The translations under genes and the position numbers were made by a program. The notes beneath the pieces are model-generated. The model ran no database searches and was not told the origin of the DNA. It saw nothing but the letters and a program-made list of their open reading frames with translations. Shown piece by piece: positions 60,199 through 64,000 of a stretch of 64,000 nt of DNA; the first letter of the stretch is position 1, and every line of letters starts with the position of its first letter. Source of the stretch: Stratiolaelaps scimitus (lineage: Eukaryota > Arthropoda > Arachnida > Mesostigmata > Laelapidae); assembly GCA_019614645.1 (NCBI GenBank), contig JABWDB010000048.1, positions 860,001-924,000 on the forward strand, read 5' to 3'.

Positions 60199-62161
60199 GG
60201 CGGCAGAATGTCAGTTGGCCTTCACAGAACGCTGAAGAAGAGAATCTAACCTCAATACTGCTGTATCAGACAAGCACGAGTTGTCGTAACATCCACCCGC
60301 TGAGTGGTGGTGGTGGTCTGCCTCGGCGAGGTCCTCTCAACTGTAGCTCATGAAAGCGGTGATGATGGCAACATTAATTGACCTCACATTAACGGCTATT
60401 AATGACAATGCGAGTCAAGACAAGGTGACACTGTCAGCTACACAAATATAATATACAAGTGATCATCGACACCTCACCACGTAAGCCTGACGAATACTGT
60501 CATCATTCGTTCCGATGATGAGATCGAGATAGCCTTCACTGACTGCAAAATCAGTAGGTAAAGATGTTTATTGGTTTATTAAAGAAGCTGCAATTTTACA
60601 ATGCTTAAGCTCTCGTACATGCCACTCAGCGGGGCTCGAACCTGCGGCCTCCGGCTTCCGATAGCTAGAGACTTAGCCGTCCGAGCCATCGCGCTGACTG
60701 GTTGATCAGTACCCCGCGCACTGGCAAATCGGCAGCGGGTTTCATTTGTTGCTGGCATGCATTTGTTCTACGATGAGATAACATTAGCCAATAAGCAGAT
60801 AAGCACCTTTTCGAAGTTTTGTCAGCGGTGGGCAGACGGTTTCGCCGCGATTACGATCCATAAAATCTGCGGAAGCTATGAAAAACAATCCCCAAAGCCT
60901 CTAATTCGAAGCTCGATAGAATAGCTACATCGCCATCGGGAATAGACGAACTGGGGTGATGATCGCCGGACGACGAAACTTCATTCGTGGCGATTCGTCA
61001 AATCGATGCCTGCGTAAGCATACTTGCATTGAAGCATTGGCAATAGTGATATGAGATCTCCTATTTGGTCTAGTGGTGAGCGTGTTCGGCTGGTAGACAG
61101 GACGGAGCATATGGCTCGGGTTCGAATCCCGCTTAGGGGAACTTTTGGATTTTCATCATCATCGATATTTATATCTTGCGTATTGCCAACCACAAGGTTA
61201 CGTTGGCCCCGACAGACCGTCGAAGTAATAACAATACCCAAAGGTCGATCCGTGGCCTGTCCACATAGAGTGTAGGGGCCAGCGGAGAGTCAGGCAAAAA
61301 AGTACAAGCATCACAAGCAACCCTAAGCCCAGTCACGACCCCAAATCTGCTCGTGTATAATCCTTCTTTCCTGACAGCCCCTTGATTCAGCAGTGCTGCT
61401 ACAGAGAGGAACCGAGTCGTGCCCAATATATACAGAAGAAGGTTGCAAAGGGGGTCAGTTATACAAGAAGTGTCTGAAATAACTAACCTGAAAATGATCG
61501 CATATTCATCCGAAATTAAGTTACGACAATATCCTAGTCTAGGCCCTGTCAGATAGGGGAACAGGTGCTGAGGGGGTCAGCTCGAAAAACAGTTAAAATA
61601 TCCTAGTGTAAACTATAAAGGCCTATGCTCTAGTTTCGACGATCGTCGACTCGTCAAGCTATTGCTCCTTAAGCTTTTTGCATAGAACAAAACAACTACG
61701 TCAAAAAAGACAATTTTCTGCACATGAATTCAACTCGGGTGCTAACGACTCCCCCGTGACCTTTACATGGTACAACTGCGTGAATCTCACAAACGACGAT
61801 TTAAAGGATGACTAGATTCATTTATGAGCTCACAAACGTCGAGTCCACATTGAGCGAGTACAAACCTGGGCAGGGTGAAGAGGCCACGCTCAGCCCGCGA
61901 CGGACTCTGGCGTCGACGAGGCGCAAGACCCTCCACAAGGTCTCGCTCGCTGGCCGATCGCCTCTGCATCGTGGCGAGGGGTAGGGGGGTTGTTGCGCCC
62001 CCCAAGCGCGTTTGGCCTCCGCGACCACCCCCAGCACCACTGGCGCTGCTGATGCTGCTGCTGTTCGCCACACACCCCGAAAGCGATTCGCTGCTAGGCT
62101 GGGTCGTTGCCGACGTTAGAGGCCGACAGACAATCGCTGTGTCCCCTCCAGCTGACGACAT
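26897..62161 (-). CDS. Ubiquitin-specific protease, USP31/USP43-like (12 exons, complete)
   Basis: This is a cysteine deubiquitinase of the USP (peptidase C19) family, which removes ubiquitin from substrates. Joining 12 exons read from splice borders gives 1131 residues, close to the size of USP43 and somewhat shorter than USP31. Residues 1-211 are a basic, Ser/Gln-rich N-terminus. The catalytic core spans about 230-990: Cys box GNTCYLNAVVQCLSN with C239; QHDAQEFL at 324-331; zinc-ribbon pairs CPLC (397-400) and CPTC (824-827); LIHLKRF; His box NHHGTMQTGHYT with H947; and WYHYDD with D964/D965. FGPPYVIQ and LRLVLEW in the middle match the large insert typical of USP31 and USP43. The chain ends in TVTSV. 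No signal peptide or membrane segment is seen. The assignment to USP31/43 rests on recalled family features. The exon structure is read directly, and all phases close. I see no AATAAA within about 500 bases past the stop. Confidence 0.92.
27322..27482 (-). mobile_element. tRNA-derived SINE, family A
   Basis: In reverse it shows the whole family A order, from GTCAGCGCAGTGGCTTGGAC through GGTTCGAGCCCTGCCG to the AATAAACCATTAAAC tail and TTTTTACC repeats. It sits about 50 bases upstream of the exon 12 splice acceptor, inside USP intron 11. Confidence 0.85.
28503..28676 (-). CDS. USP exon 11 (catalytic aspartate box)
   Basis: The acceptor is TATCCTTGCAG. The exon completes GHYTAFCKNPVNGLWYHYDD and encodes RDAYILFYQRNTLNVSQ, the final strand of the USP fold. 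D964/D965 supply the third catalytic position. A Ser-rich tail follows. The donor TCGG|GTAAGG (phase 1) is used here because exon 12 begins in matching phase. If unspliced, the frame would end 34 codons later at a TAG. Confidence 0.9.
28810..28905 (-). repeat. Dispersed repeat, paired with 56525-56645
   Basis: TTTTTATTCTCGGAACTGCA, ATACATAGATATGCTGAAGT and AAAAAGGTTGATTGTACCTC are shared almost exactly with 56525-56645. Both are diverged SINE A tails that continue into an unknown sequence CTCGTTTGNCTATTGCCA. Confidence 0.7.
29095..29497 (-). CDS. USP exon 10 (second CxxC and histidine box)
   Basis: The acceptor is GATGCCAG and the donor is ACCG|GTAAGT, phase 1. The exon encodes LEADEAWLCPTCERRQQ, with C824 and C827 as the second zinc pair. 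LWTTPDVLLIHLKRFKQV and ISSLVDFPLTGLDLSRF follow. It closes with LIYDLYAVCNHHGTMQTGHY, which places catalytic H947 at the exon end. Confidence 0.95.
29840..30034 (-). CDS. USP exon 9
   Basis: The acceptor is ACTCCATAG and the donor is CTG|GTAGGT; 65 codons. The exon encodes EQYPSVAKHLRLVLEWRDER and ends VPVDLSDCLNAYFSEEL. LSDCLNAYFSEE corresponds to the LDECF-type helix that precedes the second zinc-binding pair in USPs. Confidence 0.92.
30240..30312 (-). repeat. SINE family A tail fragment
   Basis: GGTTTTATTGGTTTATTAAA through ATGCTTAAGCTCTCTCTTA; no tRNA head. It lies in USP intron 8. Confidence 0.8.
30518..30820 (+). other. Unidentified 100-codon open frame in USP intron 8
   Basis: The frame has a mixed, protein-like composition: SKGSKIFVLIFLVVKPKRID and SFREYIHEPLKNTIRGDVSI. 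It runs antisense to the USP gene between exons 8 and 9. There is no ATG at its 5' end. I do not recognise the product. It may be a transposon scrap or chance. Confidence 0.2.
31174..31834 (-). CDS. USP exon 8 (core insert with low-complexity region)
   Basis: The acceptor is CGTAAAG, with a pyrimidine tract before it, and the donor is AAG|GTACGA. The start is forced by an in-frame TAA just upstream. The exon begins HNRTSIGGSFGPPYVIQV and encodes DITFDNLRLLMLDTMAELFS. It then runs into an acidic repeat (DDYLDDYLDD), a run of Ser, and a Gln/His-rich stretch (LLLPQQQQHHPRQ). Structured sequence resumes at FLILCADMLPERNEL. The low-complexity block is an arthropod-style expansion of the insert that splits the USP catalytic domain. 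Confidence 0.86.
31914..32060 (-). repeat. Old SINE family A relative
   Basis: TTTTATTGGTATTATTAAAC, a poly-T insertion, and CTTATATGCCTTCACCACGT with TTTTTACAACCAGAGACCAC. It is diverged and lies in USP intron 7. Confidence 0.6.
32343..32415 (-). repeat. SINE family B tail fragment
   Basis: CGAGCTGACCCTCAGCTGTT with CTGACGGGCCTCAGCTCTTA matches the 3' part of family B in reverse. The tRNA head is missing, as expected from 5'-truncated retroposition. Confidence 0.8.
32544..32818 (-). CDS. USP exon 7
   Basis: The acceptor is TTGTGCAG. The donor is best placed at CTG|GTTCGT (phase 2), which is the choice that fits exon 8. The exon encodes VEFAVELFDDSTIRDLRERV, DKCRISPRSLLFMQLLPD and VYADNDSIMSLLDD, then ends HIMVIW. 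The pattern suggests a ubiquitin-like fold embedded in the USP domain, as known for several large USPs. That fold is inferred from the pattern only. Confidence 0.88.
33194..33262 (-). repeat. SINE family A tail fragment
   Basis: AAAGGTTTTATTGGTTTATT through CTTATATGTCAC; truncated. It lies only about 60 bases beyond the 3' end of USP exon 6, in intron 6. Confidence 0.8.
33322..33567 (-). CDS. USP exon 6 (finger, first CxxC)
   Basis: The acceptor is GATTGCAG and the donor is CAG|GTTCGT; 82 whole codons. The exon encodes FVQELFQGQTKLTLMCPLC and FDPYVCLSLPIPLKLKR. C397 and C400 form the first half of the USP finger zinc ribbon, with the second half in exon 10. SLPIPL is a family-typical string just after the finger. 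Confidence 0.94.
36178..36255. repeat. Palindrome with a TA-array core
   Basis: Arms CAGAAGTAGCAAAATTGACT at 36178 and its complement AGTAAATTTTGCTACTTCTG ending at 36255 flank a (TA)n core at 36200-36232. Another TA array at 36147-36177 abuts it on the left. The whole can extrude as a cruciform. Confidence 0.9.
36466..36500. repeat. TA microsatellite
   Basis: A (TA)n tract just before the truncated SINE at 36505; a further array follows at 36596-36628. Confidence 0.95.
36505..36590 (-). repeat. SINE family A relative, truncated
   Basis: TTTATTGATTTATTTAAGGA and GCAACGGGATTCGAA match the 12014 copy. It is sandwiched between two TA arrays. Confidence 0.7.
36596..36628. repeat. TA microsatellite
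   Basis: A (TA)n tract directly after the truncated SINE, flanked by CGTATATA and TACAACATGTATATA. Confidence 0.95.
36759..37169 (+). other. Unidentified 135-codon open frame
   Basis: This frame, in USP intron 5, encodes VNIRGSLLRLFHDGGSLSKQ and IGEFIAESRRLLERCRAVRG. It has no domain that I recognise, and the opposite strand is partly open too. It is followed directly by a SINE. Coding status is doubtful. Confidence 0.15.
37224..37360 (-). mobile_element. tRNA-derived SINE, family A
   Basis: GGTTTTATTGGTTTATTAAA and GGGGCTCGAACCTGCGGTCT mark it in reverse. The outermost head bases are lost. It lies in USP intron 5. Confidence 0.85.
38007..38041. repeat. CAG then CAC trinucleotide repeat
   Basis: About seven CAG units followed by four CAC units. 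The adjoining sequence to 38610 is GC-rich. Confidence 0.95.
38272..38608 (+). other. Unidentified GC-rich open frame with a possible donor
   Basis: It starts with ATG (MPSPADGTTDRYSLSAEQEL) and runs about 110 codons of high-GC sequence to CGAAG|GTAAAA, an acceptable donor. No domain is recognised. It lies opposite to USP intron 5, just downstream of a CAG/CAC repeat. It could be the first exon of a nested plus-strand gene, or a CpG-rich promoter read as an ORF. Confidence 0.2.
39800..40070 (+). mobile_element. tRNA-derived SINE, family B, near full length
   Basis: The head TCCCCTGGATGGTCGTCTCG through GTTCAAATCCTGTCAGACGC resembles a tRNA with box A and box B. The body carries CCAGGTACGAGCAAGGAAGA, and the tail ends GAGGGTCAGCTCGAAAAACA. 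It lies in intron 5 of the USP gene, opposite to its transcription. Confidence 0.88.
40885..40914. repeat. GA microsatellite
   Basis: A purine (GA)n tract; similar tracts are at 41181-41201, 42291-42317 (TC strand), 6571-6590, 10012-10025 and 60177-60199. The cluster at 40.9-42.3 kb stands out within USP intron 5. Confidence 0.95.
44400..44470 (-). repeat. SINE family B tail fragment
   Basis: TTTTCGAGCTGACCCTCAGC through TTAACCTTTTAGGTATTAC is the 3' end of family B in reverse orientation, truncated at its 5' side. Confidence 0.8.
45065..45195 (-). repeat. Old SINE family A relative
   Basis: TCTTTATTGGTCCATTAAAG, CGCTTAACAAGTAATTCTCG and TCGCGGGAACAACTCGAGCC; strongly diverged. Confidence 0.55.
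46288..46435 (-). CDS. USP exon 5 (QHDAQEFL motif)
   Basis: The acceptor is TTCGCAG and the donor is AAG|GTAGGT, phase 0. The exon encodes LKSVVGKYGAQYSGSEQHD then AQEFLIWLLDKVHEDLNR. Q324 to L331 is the conserved QHDAQEFL box of USP thumb domains. It ends NKTKYKKVDSK. The following intron is 12.7 kb, the largest in the gene. Confidence 0.95.
46986..47272 (-). CDS. USP exon 4 (catalytic cysteine box)
   Basis: The acceptor is CTTTTCAG-like and the donor is GCCAG|GTGAGT, phase 2. The exon carries GVRNHGNTCYLNAVVQCLSN, the USP Cys box, with nucleophile C239. It continues with FAEYLVLNRYQVDL and GEVTEQLALLIKSLW, the first helices of the thumb. GEVTEQLA is typical of USP31/43. This is the strongest single piece of evidence for the family. 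Confidence 0.95.
47788..48047 (+). mobile_element. tRNA-derived SINE, family B, near full length
   Basis: It has the same order of head, body and tail as the 39800 copy, with CCTGGATGGTCTAGTGGTGA and GGGTTCAAATCCTGTCAGAC. It lies in USP intron 3. The clean tRNA-like head suggests relatively recent activity. Confidence 0.88.
50193..50258. repeat. TA microsatellite, 66 bases
   Basis: The longest uninterrupted (TA)n tract outside the 23.5 kb array, in USP intron 3. Confidence 0.95.
51045..51112 (-). repeat. Repeat family C copy
   Basis: ATCGCCTTCCTCGGGACATT and CCCCCCATAATCCCTAGAAA are the reverse of the block at 62505. Confidence 0.6.
51193..51350 (+). mobile_element. tRNA-derived SINE, family A, full length
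   Basis: This is the best family A copy. The head GTCAGCGCGGTGGTGGCGTG with a TCTGGCTATCAGAAGCCAGA arm and GCAGGTTCGAGCCCCGC resembles a Ser/Leu-type tRNA with a long variable arm. The tail is ATAAGAGAGCTTAAGCATTG then CTCCTTTAATAAAACCAATA and repeated TTTACC. It lies in USP intron 3. Confidence 0.88.
52954..53125 (-). CDS. USP exon 3
   Basis: The acceptor is AAATTTCAG and the donor is AAG|GTGAGA, ending in phase 0. The exon encodes SILSSIVRSLSVKRPPAKK followed by an Ala/Gly-rich stretch and DEACDYDK. It completes the N-terminal extension before the catalytic domain. Confidence 0.88.
53690..53830 (-). repeat. SINE-like tRNA-derived piece
   Basis: CACAACGCTTGTGTTCTCTC and GCGGGACTCGAACCTGCGAC with CTCCGGCTTTTTGCC resemble a family A head in reverse. 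The tail is weak. Confidence 0.55.
54703..54867 (-). CDS. USP exon 2
   Basis: This exon follows acceptor TACTTACAG and ends at GACG|GTGAGT in phase 2. It encodes FPLKKGSSSSSGFVGRRD, then a Gln run (HQQQQQS) and RSSRSTERR. It is basic and disordered, as in the N-terminal region of large USPs. It reads straight on from exon 1 and into exon 3 without a stop. Confidence 0.88.
55313..55362 (-). repeat. SINE family A relative, truncated
   Basis: GGCTTTATTGATTTATTAAA and GGAACTGCATAGAATACTTA match the subfamily at 12014 and 36505; head lost. Confidence 0.7.
55498..55753 (+). mobile_element. tRNA-derived SINE, family B, near full length
   Basis: Its head reads GGACGCGGGTTCGAATCCTG, the best box B of the family copies here. 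The body and the tail GCTGAGGGTCAGCTCGAAAA are complete. It is preceded by a T run and a truncated family A piece at 55313-55360. It lies in USP intron 1. Confidence 0.88.
56525..56660 (-). repeat. Dispersed repeat, paired with 28810-28905
   Basis: This is the second copy of the element at 28810, with duplicated GTAAAAAAAGGTAAAAAGG. It lies in USP intron 1. Confidence 0.7.
57697..57725. repeat. TA microsatellite
   Basis: A (TA)n tract in USP intron 1. Shorter TA tracts occur at 2218, 4757, 9975, 12562, 19397, 28320, 34987, 35793, 38616, 40368, 51130, 59061 and 62456. Confidence 0.95.
59985..60155 (+). pseudogene. Non-LTR retrotransposon (LINE) reverse-transcriptase fragment
   Basis: The frame VYCKPTELAVSCRVMESNKT then PGQSGIGGVQMDVLRSRK matches the N-terminal block of LINE reverse transcriptases, where a NKAPGPDGI-type motif precedes the palm. 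The motif here is NKTPGQSGI. Upstream frames are broken, and the fragment ends in a TA and GA microsatellite at 60160-60199. No palm catalytic motif is present, so it is dead. Confidence 0.6.
60555..60702 (-). mobile_element. tRNA-derived SINE, family A
   Basis: A near full-length copy in reverse, with GGGGCTCGAACCTGCGGCCT and GCCGTCCGAGCCATCGCGCT. It lies in USP intron 1. Confidence 0.85.
61055..61305 (+). mobile_element. tRNA-derived SINE, variant of family B
   Basis: The head TTTGGTCTAGTGGTGAGCGT with GGTTCGAATCCCGCTTAGGG is tRNA-like. The body differs from family B but keeps GTTGGCCCCGACAG and GTAATAACAATACCC. It probably represents a sister subfamily. Confidence 0.7.
61540..61595 (+). 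repeat. SINE family B tail fragment
   Basis: CCTGTCAGATAGGGGAACAG and GGTCAGCTCGAAAAACAG are the 3' end of family B with a small insertion between them. Confidence 0.75.
61866..62161 (-). CDS. USP exon 1 (start codon, N-terminus)
   Basis: This exon encodes residues 1-98 plus two bases of codon 99. It opens with ATG in the context GGCGATGTCG, and an in-frame TAG lies two codons upstream, so no longer N-terminus is possible in this exon. The protein begins MSSAGGDTAIVCRP, is rich in Ser and Gly, and then turns basic (MQRRSASERDL, APRRRQSPSR). The exon ends LPR at CAG|GTTTGT in phase 2, which fits the phase of exon 2. The first intron is about 7 kb. The 5' UTR start is not determined. Confidence 0.88.
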
Positions 62162-62504
62162 CGCCTAACGGCAACGCTCGAGACAGCGGCAACTCCACGT
62201 CGACGGTGAGACGTGGTCACTGCTACCCGCCAACGTCCGTTCACCACCACCTTGCGTGTCACTCGCGACGCTGAGCACGGCAGCGTGTTGCGTTGATGAA
62301 CACCAGCGTCTTCGTCGCCGCCTCCACCTGACGCAGCTGGCGTCGCGGATGTCGACAACACTTCGGCGTGTTTTACGTTCGACGGAGGCTTCTCCCAAAG
62401 GTGACCTGTGAAGAGGTGGAAATAAATACAAGGATAAAATCAATTCATGTGTATATACATATATATATATATAAACAAAAGATCTATTCAAACATACAGT
62501 AGTT

Positions 62505-62600
62505 CGGAATTATTTCTAGGGATTATGGGGGGATAGGGGGGCTGAGGTCGACAATGTCTCGAGGAAGGCGATGGCATTGTCCCTCTGCACAGCGAGGGGC
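62505..62600 (+). repeat. Repeat family C (GGGATTATGGGGGG / CTCGAGGAAGGCGATG)
   Basis: The block from AATTATTTCTAGGGATTATG to AGGCGATGGCATTGTCCC is matched in reverse at 51045-51110 and in part at 21090-21270. The family is not recognised. Confidence 0.6.
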
Positions 62601-62767
62601 AACGTCATGGCCATGTTTTATATATATGTATATAAAACAGTAAGTTACGCTGATGTGCAAAATGATGGATACTCTGTTGCTGTCAGCTTGAGCATGAACC
62701 AGTCAATTGATCACACTAGGCAGGCAATTCAATAAGCTGATCCTGACTGGCATAAAGGGAAATGTTT

Positions 62768-62885
62768 GATTATTGGTTTATTAAAGGATCTGCCATTTTT
62801 GCAAGATTGCTTAAGAAGCTCTCTTACATGTCACGCAGCGGGGCTCGAACCCGCGACCTCGGGCTATCGAAAGCCGCAAGCTAAT
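62768..62885 (-). mobile_element. tRNA-derived SINE, family A, 5'-truncated
   Basis: TTATTGGTTTATTAAAGGAT and GGGGCTCGAACCCGCGACCT identify it. The head is interrupted after TCGAAAGCCGCAAGC. It lies upstream of the USP start. Confidence 0.8.
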
Positions 62886-63534
62886 TTCTGCCAAGTGATC
62901 AAGGTTTTTTTATGTCGACAACGACTCATCTGTGACAGCATATCGCCTGATCATACGGCCGAGACACCAGCGATCATTTTAGATCTATAATAATGACGTT
63001 AATGACGCACAACCTCGACGGAGTGAGAGTGTTTCCGTTCAAGAAACAGAGCCCTGTGGTCTCCGTCAGCATTGCCACTTAAGAGAGACCAATTCCACAG
63101 GCTTGACTGCACTCCAAACCTATTGCGATGCAATCAAAATGACGTTTTAGCAAAACATACGCCTTCTCACTAGCCTCGTCATCATTAACGGAGCGTCGTA
63201 ATACTTTTGACCTACAAATCAGCCTGTTAATCGCCTCACACAGACCTGTCTTTGAGCCAGTTAAGCCGCGATACTCTGCGAAGTCAACTCGATTTGCATA
63301 ATTAAATTGAAGAAACTATACAGGTGTATTTCGGCAGGCATTCAAATGTTATCAAATCCCCCTCAAACAAAATAGGCGTTCAAATATATCGTCAAGCCGC
63401 CAATTCCTGCTGGGAATAGGCACACCTCCGCTGTGGATGTGTTACAATGATGACCGGCCACTCTACGTACCCGCGAGATGGTCACGCTAAGTGCGATAGA
63501 GGCTGACGACTTGGAGCACCCCCCCCTTTAAAAC

Positions 63535-63625
63535 ACACAGCCCCGCTGTGTGACACATAAGAGAGCTTAAGCATTGAAAAATTGCAGCTCCTTTAATAAA
63601 CCAATAAACATTTACCATTTACCAC
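63535..63625 (+). mobile_element. SINE family A tail piece, forward
   Basis: GCCCCGCTGTGTGACACATA followed by AGAGCTTAAGCATTG and CTTTAATAAACCAATAAA. Only the 3' half remains. A second copy lies opposite at 63727, so the two can pair. Confidence 0.8.
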
Positions 63626-63726
63626 GGAGTATTTTGTATGGCAAGTTAACTCATCTCAATCCCAATAAAGGGCGTCTTGATACAAGCGTCCGTTTTATCA
63701 ACATCGTGACCATTGCGACTCGTACA

Positions 63727-63830
63727 GTAAAGGTAAAGGTTTATTGGTTTATTGAAGGAGCTGCACTTTTACAATGCTTAAGCTCTCTCTTATATGTCAT
63801 CACGCAGCGGTGCTCGAACCTGCTTGTCAA
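63727..63830 (-). mobile_element. SINE family A, reverse, 5'-truncated
   Basis: GGTTTATTGGTTTATTGAAG and GCGGTGCTCGAACCTGC identify it. It lies about 100 bases from the forward copy at 63535. Confidence 0.8.
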
Positions 63831-64000
63831 ATTTGATTTTCCTTGTTCGAATTGGCGTAAACTATAGTTCGGAGTTGTTGTTGCTGCTGCTGCTGCGGTC
63901 GCCGCTCAATTGCACGTCTCTTCTTGTAATGTAGTCGTTAGTATAGAGGGGTCTGATCTATGAATGGATTTCACGTTCAGCGGTTAAGGTCGTCTGGGGG

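Larger units (their letters stand above)
54868..61865. other. USP intron 1
   Basis: It contains SINEs at 55313, 55498, 56525, 60555 and 61055, the LINE scrap at 59985, and TA arrays. No coding exon is seen. A GC-rich patch lies at 56.9-57.6 kb. Confidence 0.5.
62162..64000. other. Upstream flank of the USP gene
   Basis: 62162-62420 is GC-rich and is likely 5' UTR or promoter. A TA tract follows at 62456, then repeat C, SINE copies at 62768, 63535 and 63727, and a CTG run at 63876. No further gene is seen. Confidence 0.4.

Overview
This is a eukaryotic, metazoan window. Coding exons are short, separated by introns with canonical GT-AG borders and consistent phases, and spread over tens of kilobases. 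Between them lie tRNA-derived SINEs, mariner relics, a LINE scrap and many TA, GA and CTG microsatellites. An arthropod is likely; a mite or other chelicerate is a guess that no single marker here proves.

Two loci are supported, both on the minus strand. (1) A complete ubiquitin-specific protease of the USP31/USP43 type runs from its ATG at 62161 to its stop at 26897. I assembled it by hand as 12 exons: 61866-62161, 54703-54867, 52954-53125, 46986-47272, 46288-46435, 33322-33567, 32544-32818, 31174-31834, 29840-30034, 29095-29497, 28503-28676 and 26897-27270. Every exon junction agrees in phase and the sum is 3396 bases, or 1131 residues plus a stop. The catalytic Cys, Gln, His and Asp boxes and two CxxC zinc-ribbon pairs are present. 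(2) A PDZ-scaffold gene runs off the left edge. Its first coding exon is 8921-7356, followed by 6115-6001, 2443-2352, 1198-1058 and 222-82. It has a long disordered N-terminus, one complete PDZ domain and the first half of a second.

The most unusual feature is upstream of the PDZ gene. A second, diverged copy of its first coding exon lies at 16747-15713. Both copies start with nearly the same 17 residues (MRIFN, L or I, QEWKSLWNLGK) and share a series of short conserved blocks in disordered sequence. The upstream copy is an intact 344-codon reading frame that ends in its own stop. I see no good phase-0 splice donor in it and no duplicated PDZ exons behind it. It may be a PDZ-less short form, an alternative first exon, or a separate young gene.

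Layout: 1-8921 PDZ gene body with a mariner relic and a long MITE-like hairpin in its introns; 9-12 kb GC- and CTG-rich 5' region; 12-15.7 kb spacer with an inverted duplication and one weak exon candidate; 15.7-16.7 kb duplicated exon; 17-26.9 kb intergenic; 26.9-62.2 kb protease gene with large introns full of SINEs and TA arrays; 62.2-64 kb upstream flank. The protease ends in a T-S-V tail that fits class I PDZ domains, and the neighbouring PDZ1 has the class I histidine. A link between the two proteins is only inference.
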